From assembly GCF_015182285.1 (NCBI RefSeq), contig NZ_PRDM01000005.1, positions 372,001 through 436,000 on the forward strand: 64,000 nt of DNA, given 5' to 3'. Of this stretch, positions 33,472 to 42,370 are shown in pieces. Position 1 is the first letter of the stretch; every line of letters begins with the position of its first letter. This stretch comes from Flavobacterium hungaricum. Its GTDB lineage: Bacteria > Bacteroidota > Bacteroidia > Flavobacteriales > Flavobacteriaceae. Position numbers and translations under genes: made by a program. Under the pieces are notes generated by a model. That model was not told the origin of the DNA and did not search any database. It saw nothing but the letters and a program-made list of their open reading frames with translations.

Positions 33472-34572
33472 TTAAACTACTTCTTCCCGCTCCAAACTGA
33501 AAATTTCTTCTCCAATGCTGTCCAGTTTATACAGTAATTCCTGCGAACCAGATTCTTTTACCACTTCCAATTCGCTGCTTGAAATAGGTACAATCCATAA
33601 AAAAAGAGTTTTTAAATCTCCTAAAACAGGGATATTCATTTGAGGCAGGACTTTTAATTTGTTAGTAAGAATACCATACTTAAATTTTCCTGCAGCCGTA
33701 GTGTTAAACTCCACGGTATGTCCTTGAGCCAGGAATGTAATATAATCCCAAGGTATTGCTGTAATCCCGCTGATAAAACTGGCAACGCTGTTTATTTGAT
33801 CATGGGTTAGCCCTGCTCTCAAAATAATCCCGATTTCAATTCTGTTTATTTCACTTGAATTTTCAAAGTACATTTCAATTTTTGGCTGTGGACGCAATGA
33901 GACGGCAACAGTTGCAAAGACAATCTTTTCTGCTCCTTCGTATACGTAAAGACCTTTTGGAGGCCATTCTGAATTATCAATTCCGTAATACTTATCACTT
34001 TGCCCGAATATTTCGTCGTAATAATTTAAAATTTCCGGCTGCAGTAATTGAAAAGGATTCTCATCTTCATCCCAGGCTTTTACAAAAGCAGCCGCGTTTT
34101 TGACACGTTGATGCATTTCATTATCTGCCGAAAGCTCCCAGGCAAAATGCCCTTCGCCTTTGCAATCACGAGCATATCCAAAGAAGCCGTCATTACCGCC
34201 CCAGCTGGGAATTATGGCTAAAATTTCTCCATTTTCCAGTAATGCCGCTCCATCTCCTTCTTCCAGCCATACAATTTCCAGATTATTTTCATTAAGTCTT
34301 TCCTGTCCTTCTGGAAATTTGCAAAATTCCGTGGTTAACATGGGAGGGACACCTTTTTCCATCAATTTTTCCTCAATCTGTTCTGGTGCTGCAGCTAAAT
34401 TTCTAACCCAGCAGCTTTTTACGCGAAAATCATCATTATCACCAAACAAATAAAAATAGGCCGTTCTATTGTCTTGCTCTACAATTGCAGTTATCGGACA
34501 GCTAGGACTTCTAAGCTCAAGGAGTACTTTAGGCGTTTCAATTTTATTATTACTTCTGCTAAATAATCCCAT
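33472..34572 (-). CDS. Suppressor-of-fused (SUFU) domain protein
   Basis: 366 residues, cytoplasmic, acidic, no signal peptide. The second half (about 175-345) has the look of a bacterial SUFU domain: YYGIDNSEWPPKGLYVYEG, IEIGIILRAGLTHDQI, and the late LFLWIVPISSSELEVVKESG. The N-terminal half (about 1-170) is a DUF-like module with ELRSPSCPITAIVEQD and NDGFFGYARDC. Bacterial SUFU proteins are frequently immunity proteins to polymorphic toxins, but no toxin lies nearby and the gene is solitary, so the role is open. Confidence 0.65.
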   Translation of the reverse strand: MGLFSRSNNKIETPKVLLELRSPSCPITAIVEQDNRTAYFYLFGDNDDFRVKSCWVRNLAAAPEQIEEKLMEKGVPPMLTTEFCKFPEGQERLNENNLEIVWLEEGDGAALLENGEILAIIPSWGGNDGFFGYARDCKGEGHFAWELSADNEMHQRVKNAAAFVKAWDEDENPFQLLQPEILNYYDEIFGQSDKYYGIDNSEWPPKGLYVYEGAEKIVFATVAVSLRPQPKIEMYFENSSEINRIEIGIILRAGLTHDQINSVASFISGITAIPWDYITFLAQGHTVEFNTTAAGKFKYGILTNKLKVLPQMNIPVLGDLKTLFLWIVPISSSELEVVKESGSQELLYKLDSIGEEIFSLEREEVV

Positions 34573-34683
34573 ATTTTATTCTTCTTTTACATTAAAAAAT
34601 TAATACTTCAATCCCAATTTTTAGTTAGAAACCATCATTGTTTCTAAGCAAAATAAGCATTTGTGTATAAAATTCCAACAATA

Positions 34684-34712
34684 AAAAATCCCATTCTTTT
34701 GAAATGGGATGT
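34684..34712 (-). terminator. Terminator of the small membrane-protein cluster
   Basis: ATCCCATT / AATGGGAT hairpin with a T-run on the minus strand, about 30 bases after the DUF805 stop. Confidence 0.75.
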
Positions 34713-34739
34713 TCTTATTACAATTTTATTTAAAACTTT

Positions 34740-35111
34740 TTAGATTTTATCATTTCCAATTTCGTTGATATCTTCAAATTGGTTCTTAGGATCTGGACCG
34801 TATTGATTTGCTCCTTTTTCTCCATCAATACAATATAGATATAAATTGTAATATGGAATAAGGCAATACCAGCCGCTTTTACCAACATCATGCATTCTTC
34901 TTACACTTACTGCAATCGAAGGTACGATAACGCCTAATACACCTACAGCTAATACTAGAGGGCCGACAATCGGCACTATAGCCGAGACAAAAGCTAAAAC
35001 AAATATAAGAACATAATATCCTAAGACAAACATCCAATATTCTCTTCTTCTTGCTCTGCCATCAAAATTTGCGTAGTTTTCAAAAACTACTTTTTTAAAC
35101 ATTTCTATCAT
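34740..35111 (-). CDS. DUF805 membrane protein
   Basis: 123 residues with the typical DUF805 opening FENYANFDGRARRREYW, helices near 25-45, 48-68 and 85-100, and the RRMHDVGKSGWY signature, ending in YGPDPKNQ. Members are small inner-membrane proteins of unknown function. It is the last of four consecutive minus-strand small membrane-protein genes (DUF4234, DUF2752, TM2, DUF805). The gap to the preceding TM2 gene is 166 bases, so it may have its own promoter. Confidence 0.9.
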   Translation of the reverse strand: MIEMFKKVVFENYANFDGRARRREYWMFVLGYYVLIFVLAFVSAIVPIVGPLVLAVGVLGVIVPSIAVSVRRMHDVGKSGWYCLIPYYNLYLYCIDGEKGANQYGPDPKNQFEDINEIGNDKI

Positions 35112-35277
35112 AATTAATTTATTTTAAATCTTTTCTTTATTGGGCTTTATTCTGTACACTCTAGTAGGATTACGACACAAGAATACCTGCAAGGAATACT
35201 TTCCATTCAAAGAGAAAACGATTAATTAAAAAATTCCGTTTCTATGTGGGGAATTCTCTAATGTAATTTAGCTTCCT

Positions 35278-35550
35278 TTAAAACCAGCCTCTTTGGCCAG
35301 CTTGGTACGTTTTATAAAAATCGTCGTCAGATTTGGTCAAGTAAATTATTCCTTCGATAATACCGATAATACCACCAATTCCGAACATAATTCCCAAAAG
35401 CAGCTGTATGATTCCTTCTTTGTTGTAACCGAGATAAAATTTGTGAACTCCTAAATAGCCTAATAAAATAGCCAGGATTCCGGCAATTACTTTTTTATTG
35501 TCCTGCTGATAACGCGGATTATTCCAATCTTCTCTTTTTGTATTTTCCAT
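35278..35550 (-). CDS. TM2-domain protein
   Basis: 90 residues. After a polar N-terminus (MENTKREDWNNPRYQ) come two helices joined by the family turn: KKVIAGILAILLGYLGVHKFYLGY and IIQLLLGIMFGIGGIIGIIEGI, ending in DDFYKTYQAGQRGWF. TM2 proteins insert as helical hairpins; function is unknown in bacteria. It is flanked by the DUF2752 gene (68 bases upstream) and the DUF805 gene. Confidence 0.92.
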   Translation of the reverse strand: MENTKREDWNNPRYQQDNKKVIAGILAILLGYLGVHKFYLGYNKEGIIQLLLGIMFGIGGIIGIIEGIIYLTKSDDDFYKTYQAGQRGWF

Positions 35551-35618
35551 AATCTTAATTTTTATAATTCTTAAAATAGTACTCGAACAAAAATTCTAGT
35601 TCTCGAAGAACTAGATTA

Positions 35619-36092
35619 TTAAAACCAAATTGACTGACGCAGTATCTCATCAAAAGTATTATGTTGCACGAAGTAAATCAATCTTAAAATATGATAAACT
35701 CCTAAAAACACAGCCAATACATATGCCAGTTTTCTATTGTATAATAAGCCATTAAAGTATTCTTTTTGAGTAATCAATTCTGTTGTTAATACTAAAATCG
35801 TCACTACACAGAATACAATTACAAAGGGCCCTAGAATATGGTAACTTATTGATTTGTATAAATCTCCCTGATAAAAATAAACCAAGGATTTTGTAATACC
35901 GCATCCTGGACAAGGAAAACCGATAAGCATTTTGAACGGGCAGAACGATTGATCGGTTTCTAAGTGATGGTCATGATTATCAAGCATTAAAAAAAATGGA
36001 ATTATCAGTGTAATTACTGCACCGATAATTCCGTAAATTTTTCGTCTTGTCTGCTTATTATTTATAAAGTCTGTTGATATCACCTTGTACAA
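35619..36092 (-). CDS. DUF2752 membrane protein
   Basis: Up to 157 residues. The diagnostic DUF2752 motif FPCPGCGITKS (with CP and CG cysteines) is followed by two C-terminal helices (about 90-113 and 130-150). The start is a non-ATG codon: TTG at 36092 or, more plausibly, GTG at 36083; no ATG lies before the first helix. Either choice overlaps the end of the upstream DUF4234 gene by about 26-35 bases, so translation is probably coupled. The cysteine pair suggests metal or redox chemistry at the membrane, not proven for the family. Confidence 0.85.
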   Translation of the reverse strand: MYKVISTDFINNKQTRRKIYGIIGAVITLIIPFFLMLDNHDHHLETDQSFCPFKMLIGFPCPGCGITKSLVYFYQGDLYKSISYHILGPFVIVFCVVTILVLTTELITQKEYFNGLLYNRKLAYVLAVFLGVYHILRLIYFVQHNTFDEILRQSIWF

Positions 36093-36435
36093 TCATTGCT
36101 GCAGCGAAAGGAAAAAAGAATCCTAAAATAATTAATAACGTAGATTGGTCTTTTTGAAGTTCTCCAGTTCTTTTATACACTTCTGGCAATGCTTCTTTAC
36201 CTGCCAAATAGTAGAAATAAATATTAACCGGCATACAACAACCTGCAAATATTGCAATAGGCTGCGAAATAACTTCTCTGCCTGCTACAGCATTAAAAAC
36301 CTCTGCTACTTTAATATTCCAATAAATTAAATACAATCCGCATGATAAAAAACTAAAAAGTAAAACCATAATTGGATCTACATTAAATACTGGGATTGGG
36401 TCGTTAAAATTATTTGATGTCTTTTCTAAGTCCAT
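36058..36435 (-). CDS. DUF4234 membrane protein
   Basis: 125 residues. A proline-rich N-terminus (NNFNDPIPVFNVDP) precedes helices at about 20-40, 60-80 and 97-115. The signature MVLLFSFLSCGLYLIYWNI resembles the DUF4234 family of small integral membrane proteins. It is the first gene of the four-gene small-membrane cluster and overlaps DUF2752. No function is known; co-occurrence with TM2 and DUF2752 genes is common in Bacteroidota and hints at a shared membrane process. Confidence 0.8.
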   Translation of the reverse strand: MDLEKTSNNFNDPIPVFNVDPIMVLLFSFLSCGLYLIYWNIKVAEVFNAVAGREVISQPIAIFAGCCMPVNIYFYYLAGKEALPEVYKRTGELQKDQSTLLIILGFFFPFAAAMIVQGDINRLYK

Positions 36436-36621
36436 TTTTCCTTTTAAAATTGTTAATTCCTACTCTTTGGATTTTCGGTTTCTCCAAATTCAAAAGAACT
36501 TTATTTAGATTGATTCTTCTGAAATTCGGAAACAATATTATTAAAAATTAACAAATAAAACTAATATCGACTCATTAATTTACAAGAAAAAACTCGTTAT
36601 TAAAATCTAAAAGGCTCCTGA

Positions 36622-37572
36622 CTATGCTCTGTTGTATACAGCCTTAATTTTATCTACTATTACCTGCGCCAAACGTTCGTGACTTTCAAAAGTCCATCCT
36701 GCAATATGGGGCGTCAATAAGACATTTTTAGATTCTAAAAGATATTGAAAAGCTTCTGGCGTATTTTTATCCTGAAAAAGCGTTTCAAAAGAAAGCTTCT
36801 CATACTCCAAAACATCCAAACCTGCTCCGAGAACCTTTTTTTGTTTCATTGCTTCTACCAAATCTGCTGTAACGATGTTTTTACCGCGAGAAGTGTTTAT
36901 AATCCAAATCGGCTTTTTAAAGGCATTTATAAACGCACTATTGACCATTTTATCTGTTTCTGGTGTCCAAGGAAGGTGAAGACTTAAAACATCGCTCTTT
37001 TCTTGTAATTCGGCAAGTGACACTTGTCTGGCATTTTCGTCACCTACATTATCCAAAATATCATAACATAAAACTTCACTTTCAAAACCTCTTAGTTTTT
37101 TCGCAAAAGCTTTTCCCATGTTTCCGTAGCCTATAATCCCAACAGTCTTAAGATCTAATTCATGACCGCGATTGCTTTCACGATTCCATTGTCCAGCTTT
37201 TACTTCGGCGTCGGCTTGATTTAAGTTGTTAAATAACGATAGAATTACACCCAGCGAATGTTCTGCAACAGCGTTGCGATTACCTTCTGGAGCTGCAATG
37301 AGATGAATTCCTTTCGACAAAGCATGCTCACAATCAATACTTTCCAGACCCGCACCAACTCTTGCAATAAATTGCAACTTTGTTGCTTTATCTAAAAAGC
37401 CCTTGTCAATCTTGAATCGGCTTCGTATCACGATTCCGTTATAGTCTTGAATTTTGGCTTCTATTTCTTCTTTTGAAGATTTAAAATCAGCGTGATTTTC
37501 AAACCCCGCTTCTTCTAACTGATTCCAAAGAATGGGATTGTTGCTGTCGATATGAAGAATTTTTACACTCAT
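36622..37572 (-). CDS. D-isomer-specific 2-hydroxyacid dehydrogenase (SerA-like)
   Basis: 316 residues, a complete two-domain enzyme without the ACT regulatory domain of classical SerA. The NAD-binding motif is VGIIGYGNMGKAFAKKL (about 143-160). The catalytic triad elements are IINTSRGKNIV (Arg), AGLDVLEYE (Glu) and LLTPHIAGWT (His). It oxidises 2-hydroxyacids such as 3-phosphoglycerate, or reduces 2-oxoacids; the gene context (no serC neighbour) does not decide. Single gene behind a -7 box at 37596. Confidence 0.92.
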   Translation of the reverse strand: MSVKILHIDSNNPILWNQLEEAGFENHADFKSSKEEIEAKIQDYNGIVIRSRFKIDKGFLDKATKLQFIARVGAGLESIDCEHALSKGIHLIAAPEGNRNAVAEHSLGVILSLFNNLNQADAEVKAGQWNRESNRGHELDLKTVGIIGYGNMGKAFAKKLRGFESEVLCYDILDNVGDENARQVSLAELQEKSDVLSLHLPWTPETDKMVNSAFINAFKKPIWIINTSRGKNIVTADLVEAMKQKKVLGAGLDVLEYEKLSFETLFQDKNTPEAFQYLLESKNVLLTPHIAGWTFESHERLAQVIVDKIKAVYNRA

Positions 37573-37870
37573 TTTTATTGTATTTTATGATCTAACAAAA
37601 ATACAGTAATTTGAAGTAGAAGAAGATTTTATTGAGCAAGTTATTATAGTCATTGCGTTAAATTTTATCACAGAGTTCATAAAGATTTACGCAGAGTACT
37701 CTAAATTTTTTAGAATTGAGATTTTTTATAATCAAAACAAGCTAAAGTAAAAACTTGGCTGCTTTGCATTAAAATTTAGATCAAGCTGGTCTTTTTTTAA
37801 AACTTGGGTCTTTAGTGGCGAAGCAACACACAGCATCTTATCAAAAATTTTTTATTGGTCAGATTTTTTT
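37573..37870. other. Divergent intergenic region with a decayed repeat
   Basis: This gap lies between the dehydrogenase and nhaA. It carries both promoters (minus -7 at 37596-37603, plus -7 at 37871-37878). At about 37668-37705 it holds a repeat-like string ('cacagagttcataaagatttacgcagagt') of the family seen elsewhere. No ORF is supported. Confidence 0.55.
37596..37603 (-). promoter_or_regulatory. Promoter -7 box of the 2-hydroxyacid dehydrogenase
   Basis: TATTTTTG on the minus strand, exact TAnnTTTG; the predicted leader is about 17 bases. Confidence 0.55.
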
Positions 37871-37878
37871 TAACTTTG
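37871..37878 (+). promoter_or_regulatory. Promoter -7 box of nhaA
   Basis: TAACTTTG, exact TAnnTTTG, 45 bases before the ATG at 37923. Confidence 0.55.
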
Positions 37879-37922
37879 AATGAGTCGTACTTTTTACGAT
37901 TAAATCTTCAGAATAATTCCAA

Positions 37923-39059
37923 ATGAAATTAACCAAAACTTTTAAAGCCTTTTTTGAAAATGAGAAATCAGGTGGTATCATCTTGCTTTTTGTCACGATT
38001 TTATCCCTGTATCTTGCCAATTCAGCTTTTCAAGGGCCATATATTTCATTTTGGGAAAAACAGATTGCAGGCCATACCATAACGGATTGGATCAATGACG
38101 GTTTAATGACTGTCTTTTTTCTTTTAATCGGATTGGAACTGGAACGGGAAATATATCACGGAGAATTATCAAACTTAAAAAATGCCGCTTTGCCTATTAT
38201 GGCTGCTTTTGGAGGCATGCTGGTTCCTGCCGGAATATTTCTGGCGTTAAATTTCGGAACGACAACACAAAACGGTGCCGGAATTCCGATGGCGACTGAT
38301 ATTGCTTTTGCAATTGGAATTTTGTCTCTTCTCGGCAATAAAGTTCCTGCTTCTCTCAAAGTTTTTTTAACCGCTTTGGCTGTTATTGACGACTTAGGCG
38401 CGATTATCGTGATAGCCATTTTTTACACTACTTCGATATCTTTTTTAAACTTAGGCATCGCACTCGGAATCTGGTGTTTTTTATTTGTTTTGAATCGAAT
38501 GAAAATTCACAACTTAATACCCTATATCCTAGGCGGCGCGGCAATGTGGTATTTTATGCTTAATTCTGGCGTTCACGCTACGATAACGGGTGTAATCTTG
38601 GCTTTTGTAATTCCTTTTGGCGATGGCGGTGAAAAAACATCTTCATACAAACTGCAGCATTTTTTACACAAGCCTGTGGCATTTTTTATCCTTCCTTTGT
38701 TTGCTGTTGCCAATACTGCCCTCACAATTACCGAAAACTGGCATGAAGGGTTAAGCCACAGCAATTCGTACGGAATTATTCTTGGACTTGTAATTGGTAA
38801 ACCGCTGGGAATCCTGCTCTTTTCTTCTGTTGGTGTAACTGCTGGTTTGTGCATGTTACCTAAAAACTTAAAATGGGCACATATTTTAGGCGCTGGAATG
38901 CTGGGTGGAATTGGTTTTACAATGTCTATTTTTATAACTGTTTTAGCATTTAAAAATCCAGAAATTATTGTTTTTTCTAAGATAGCGATTCTTATTGCTT
39001 CTTTCTTAGCAGGAATTATGGGCTTTGCATTTTTAAAATACACACTTAGTAAAAAATAA
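37923..39059 (+). CDS. nhaA: Na+/H+ antiporter NhaA
   Basis: 378 residues, about 11-12 membrane helices. Family landmarks are FFLLIGLELEREIYHGEL, PMATDIAFAIGILSLLG (with the ion-binding DxxF region), ALAVIDDLGAIIVIAIFYT (the conserved Asp-Asp pair that binds Na+ or Li+) and GMLGGIGFTMSIFIT. It exchanges cytoplasmic Na+ for protons to manage salt and pH. The cytochrome c gene follows on the same strand after 85 bases, possibly with its own promoter. Confidence 0.97.
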   Translation: MKLTKTFKAFFENEKSGGIILLFVTILSLYLANSAFQGPYISFWEKQIAGHTITDWINDGLMTVFFLLIGLELEREIYHGELSNLKNAALPIMAAFGGMLVPAGIFLALNFGTTTQNGAGIPMATDIAFAIGILSLLGNKVPASLKVFLTALAVIDDLGAIIVIAIFYTTSISFLNLGIALGIWCFLFVLNRMKIHNLIPYILGGAAMWYFMLNSGVHATITGVILAFVIPFGDGGEKTSSYKLQHFLHKPVAFFILPLFAVANTALTITENWHEGLSHSNSYGIILGLVIGKPLGILLFSSVGVTAGLCMLPKNLKWAHILGAGMLGGIGFTMSIFITVLAFKNPEIIVFSKIAILIASFLAGIMGFAFLKYTLSKK

Positions 39060-39144
39060 ATTCCAAATTTCAATATTTTTAATTTGCTGTACATGATGCT
39101 ATCGTTCGAGTTCAAATTCCAATAATTAACCTTTTCAAAAGCAA

Positions 39145-39564
39145 ATGAAAAGTATTAGAAAAATACTTCTTTTTCCTATCCTGCTTATTTTGATTATTAG
39201 CGGTATCATTATTTATGAAACTACTATCGCGACGCCCGAAGTTTTGGGTTGTGCAGTAGTTGATACTGTTCCTTTTTGCGGCACAACGAATCCTATTTTA
39301 ACTGAAGACCAGAAAAAAGGAAGAGAGATTTTCAACTCCAACTGTGCTGCCTGTCACAAATTGGATGCAAAAAGTACGGGGCCAGCACTTCGCAATGTAG
39401 ACTCGCTTGTGTTTGTAAAATGGCTCATCAACAAAAATCATAAAGTCGACAGTACTAAAATTGAAAAACTTGGAATCGATTTTCACCAAACAATGTTTAC
39501 AGAACGCGTAAACAAGAAAGATGCTGTCTTGATACTGGATTATTGTTCTAGTGAGCGTTATTAG
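39145..39564 (+). CDS. Membrane-anchored cytochrome c
   Basis: 139 residues. A hydrophobic N-terminus (about 8-26) acts as a signal anchor or uncleaved signal peptide. The mature domain has a single c-type heme site NCAACHKL (Cys67, Cys70, His71), with GPALRNV after it and a likely axial methionine in HQTMFTERV (about 115). Two further cysteines (GCAVVD, PFCG) precede the heme domain. It should carry electrons in the periplasm; no partner oxidase is encoded here. The family looks like small class I cytochromes of Bacteroidota. Confidence 0.88.
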   Translation: MKSIRKILLFPILLILIISGIIIYETTIATPEVLGCAVVDTVPFCGTTNPILTEDQKKGREIFNSNCAACHKLDAKSTGPALRNVDSLVFVKWLINKNHKVDSTKIEKLGIDFHQTMFTERVNKKDAVLILDYCSSERY

Positions 39565-39699
39565 TTTGAAATTCAAACCATGACAATCTTTTTTGTTCTT
39601 CTTTTCATATCTGCTTTATAATTGATAAGAAAATTAAACACAGATCATTCGTTCGAAATAATAAAGCACAAGCGGCTTCAATAAAATTATTTTCAGCAA

Positions 39700-39844
39700 G
39701 TCCCAGAGGGACGAAATATTTGTAGAAATAATTTATCCGATTTGAAAGAGCTCCAGCGGAGCGATCCGTTTAATAATCAAATTGTGAAATATGCCGCTCC
39801 GCTGGAGCTTTTGAGATTTGGCATACAATTAATCTATAAATATT
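39700..39844. repeat. 145-bp nested palindromic element (cccagaggg / ctccagcggag)
   Basis: Outer arms AATATTTGTAGA (39715-39726) and TCTATAAATATT (39833-39844) are inverse copies with one mismatch. The inner arms AGCTCCAGCGGAGCG (39749-39763) and CGCTCCGCTGGAGCT (39795-39809) are perfect 15-base inverses. A small palindrome GTCCCAGAGGGAC (39700-39712) opens it. The GC-rich inner arm stands out from the AT-rich surroundings. Confidence 0.8.
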
Positions 39845-39915
39845 CAATTCCTCCGGAATTTTTATTTCACCTCAGAAATCACTGAGGAAACGGAAATGTT
39901 CCTATAATCGGAAAC

Positions 39916-39955
39916 AAAAAATCCAAACTCCAATATCAATTGGAATTTGGATTTT
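39916..39955 (-). terminator. Terminator of proC
   Basis: AAAAATCCAAA(C)TCCAA / TTGGA(A)TTTGGATTTTT, a long stem with a T-run on the minus strand, about 20 bases after the stop at 39977. Confidence 0.8.
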
Positions 39956-39976
39956 TAATATTGAGATTTCAATAAT

Positions 39977-40753
39977 CTAACCTTTAATCTGTTTCAAAGA
40001 AGTTTTAATCCCTTTAATCAAAGAAGAACTAAAGCCATTGTGTTCCATTTCATTCAAACCGACAATGGTACAGCCCTGCGGCGTTGTTACACGATCGATT
40101 AATTGTTCTGGATGCACTCTTTCTTCTAAAAGCATTTTTGCAGCTCCTTTTACCGTTTGTGCAGCAATAGCCAAAGCAGTATTCGAATCGAAACCAATTT
40201 CGATACCTGCCTGCATAGACGCACGAATGTAACGCAAGGCATAAGCAGTTCCGCAAGCGCCCAAAACTGTTGCAGCGTCCATCAGCTTTTCGTCAATTAC
40301 GGGTGCTGTACCCAAATCTTGGAATAAATCTACAATTGGCGCGGCGTTATCTTTATATTTTTCCGGGAAAGAAATACAAGTTGCCGATTCTCCAAACTGC
40401 GCCGCAATATTGGGCATAATACGAACAACCGGAAATTCGTTGTTTGTTTTTGTCTGAAGTACATCCAAAGACAATCCGCTGACTGCCGAAGCAATTGTTT
40501 TGTTTTGAATAACAGGAAGGATTTCACCCAAAACGGTATCAACCTGATACGGCTTTATGGTTAAAATCACCACGTCTGCTTCCTGAATAGTATGTTTGTT
40601 ATCAGACGAAACAGTAATTCCGTATTCTGCTAAATATTGAATACTGGCTGTGTTTCTTCTGGTAACAGTTACTTGATTGTTTTTTGAAAATTTTGCAATT
40701 CCCAAGGCAATAGAAACTCCAAGATTTCCTCCTCCAATTATGTGTACTTTCAT
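39977..40753 (-). CDS. proC: Pyrroline-5-carboxylate reductase
   Basis: 258 residues. The N-terminal Rossmann motif is IIGGGNLGVSIALG (about 4-17), followed by the beta/alpha unit with VTRRNTASIQYL and ILTIKPYQVDTV. The C-terminal dimerisation domain has the ProC signature: MPNIAAQFGES, TVLGACGTAYALRY and VTTPQGCTIVGLNEMEHNGF. It reduces pyrroline-5-carboxylate to proline with NAD(P)H. Single gene with its own terminator; no other proline-synthesis gene is adjacent. Confidence 0.95.
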   Translation of the reverse strand: MKVHIIGGGNLGVSIALGIAKFSKNNQVTVTRRNTASIQYLAEYGITVSSDNKHTIQEADVVILTIKPYQVDTVLGEILPVIQNKTIASAVSGLSLDVLQTKTNNEFPVVRIMPNIAAQFGESATCISFPEKYKDNAAPIVDLFQDLGTAPVIDEKLMDAATVLGACGTAYALRYIRASMQAGIEIGFDSNTALAIAAQTVKGAAKMLLEERVHPEQLIDRVTTPQGCTIVGLNEMEHNGFSSSLIKGIKTSLKQIKG

Positions 40754-40817
40754 TTTGGCTGGCTTTAATTATTTGAAACTGATTAACAACAAGCTATTAA
40801 ATGCAATTTTTGTTTTA

Positions 40818-40912
40818 ACACATAGAGACATAGGACCAATAAATCTGTAAAGGCGGTTTACTAATTTCTTTTTACTGCCTTTTCTTTAAAACAAACTTAT
40901 GTTTCTATGTGT
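40818..40912. repeat. Inverted-repeat element 'acacatagagacata'
   Basis: ACACATAGAGACATA (40818-40832) and TATGTTTCTATGTGT (40898-40912) are inverse copies with one mismatch. An inner pair is 'aaaggcggt' and 'actgccttt'. It lies between the proC start and the mgtE end (267-base gap), with no supported ORF. Confidence 0.65.
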
Positions 40913-41020
40913 GTAATGACTAATAGCGAATTGCAAATAACACTGTCTTTTTCCTGCTCACAAATTACGCAGATTTTAGAGATCTAAAATCACGGCAATT
41001 AATCAATTTGTGGCAAAAAT

Positions 41021-42370
41021 CTAAAATCCTAAAATTAATTTGGCAACTGTAAAATACAGCATGATGCCAAATACATCATTTGTAGTTGTAATAAAGGGTC
41101 CTGTTGCAATAGCAGGATCAATTTTGTTTTTATTCAGGAAAAGCGGCACTAAAGTTCCAAGAGTTGCTGCAAAAAGAATCACTACAATCATAGAAATTGA
41201 AATAGCAAAACCGACCAAATACTGCTGGTACATTACGGAATGATATCCTAAAAGAAGCAATGAAATAATACTTCCCGAAATCATCGATACGGTAAGTTCT
41301 TTTGTAAAGTAAGCTCTGCTGAATTCTTTCAGGGTTCCGTTGGCCAAACCTTGTACAACAATTGCTGAGGCCTGTACCCCAATATTTCCTGCTGTTGCCG
41401 AAAGCAATGGCACAAAAATAATTAAAGTAGAATATTTTTGAAAAGTGGCTTCGTTTCCTTTCAATACAAAAGAAGCAACGATTTCGATAACCATCCCTAT
41501 TAAAAGCCACGGAAGACGCGCTTTTGTCAATTCGTAAACACTGTCATTAGACTCAACATCCTGGGTAATACCGGCCGCTAACTGGTAATCTTTGTCTGCT
41601 TCTTCCTTGATTACGTCTACGATATCATCAATTGTAATTCTTCCTACCAAACGTCCTAGTTCATCTACAACAGGAATAGCTTCCAAATCGTATTTCTGCA
41701 TGATACGCGCGACCTCAACATCTTCGGTATCTACATTTACAAAATTTAATTTTCTGATGTAAACCTCGCCAATTTGTGTTTTAGTCGAAGAAGTCAATAA
41801 ATCTTTCAGAGACAATCTGCCTTTTAGCCGGTTTTCGTCATCAACAACATAAATAGAATGTACTCTGGATACATTTTCTGCCTGAATGCGCATTTCTTTT
41901 ACGCAGGTTAAGACGTTCCAGTTTTCATTTACTTTTACAAGCTCTTTCCCCATCAATCCACCGGCGGTGTTTTCGTCGTAACGCAAAAGATCTACAATGT
42001 CTTTGGCGTGTTCAACATCGACCATTTCCGAAATTACTTCGGCTTTGATTTCCTGCGAAAGTTCTGCGATAATATCGGCAGCATCATTGGTTTCAAGCTC
42101 GTCAAGCTCTTCAGCAATTTCTTTTGGCGAAAGACGGCTTAAGATGTTTTCACGCAGATCTTCTTCTAATTCCAGAAGAATTTCGGCTGTTTTGTCACTA
42201 TCTAAAACCTTGAAAATATAGGTTGCTTCGTCAAAATCTAATTCATCTAAGATTTCAGCAATATCGGCATGATGCAGATCATTAAGTAAAACTTCAAGTT
42301 CGTTGTCGTTTTTACTGATGATCAGCTCTTCTAATTGATGTATAAATTCTTTACTAACTTTGAACTCCAT
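41021..42370 (-). CDS. mgtE: Magnesium transporter MgtE
   Basis: 449 residues. The cytoplasmic N domain (about 10-130; HHADIAEILDELDFDEATYIF) is followed by two CBS domains (about 135-255; SRVHSIYVVDDENRLKGRLSLKDLL, VEVARIMQKYDLEAIPVVD). A membrane pore of five helices (about 280-449) contains RLPWLLIGMV, TAGNIGVQASAI and the terminal TNDVFGIMLYF. It is a channel-like Mg2+ importer gated by cytoplasmic Mg2+. Its start overlaps the rsmA end by 17 bases, so the two are translationally coupled. Confidence 0.96.
   Translation of the reverse strand: MEFKVSKEFIHQLEELIISKNDNELEVLLNDLHHADIAEILDELDFDEATYIFKVLDSDKTAEILLELEEDLRENILSRLSPKEIAEELDELETNDAADIIAELSQEIKAEVISEMVDVEHAKDIVDLLRYDENTAGGLMGKELVKVNENWNVLTCVKEMRIQAENVSRVHSIYVVDDENRLKGRLSLKDLLTSSTKTQIGEVYIRKLNFVNVDTEDVEVARIMQKYDLEAIPVVDELGRLVGRITIDDIVDVIKEEADKDYQLAAGITQDVESNDSVYELTKARLPWLLIGMVIEIVASFVLKGNEATFQKYSTLIIFVPLLSATAGNIGVQASAIVVQGLANGTLKEFSRAYFTKELTVSMISGSIISLLLLGYHSVMYQQYLVGFAISISMIVVILFAATLGTLVPLFLNKNKIDPAIATGPFITTTNDVFGIMLYFTVAKLILGF

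Larger units (their letters stand above)
39565..39976. other. Intergenic region dominated by a palindromic repeat element
   Basis: 412 bases between the cytochrome c and proC genes. The element at 39700-39844 and the proC terminator at 39916-39955 account for most of it. The remainder (39565-39700) is AT-rich with no supported ORF. Confidence 0.6.

Noticed and set aside
38573..39115. Minus-strand frame across nhaA
   Set aside because: Shadow of a transporter gene; no start signals or family match.
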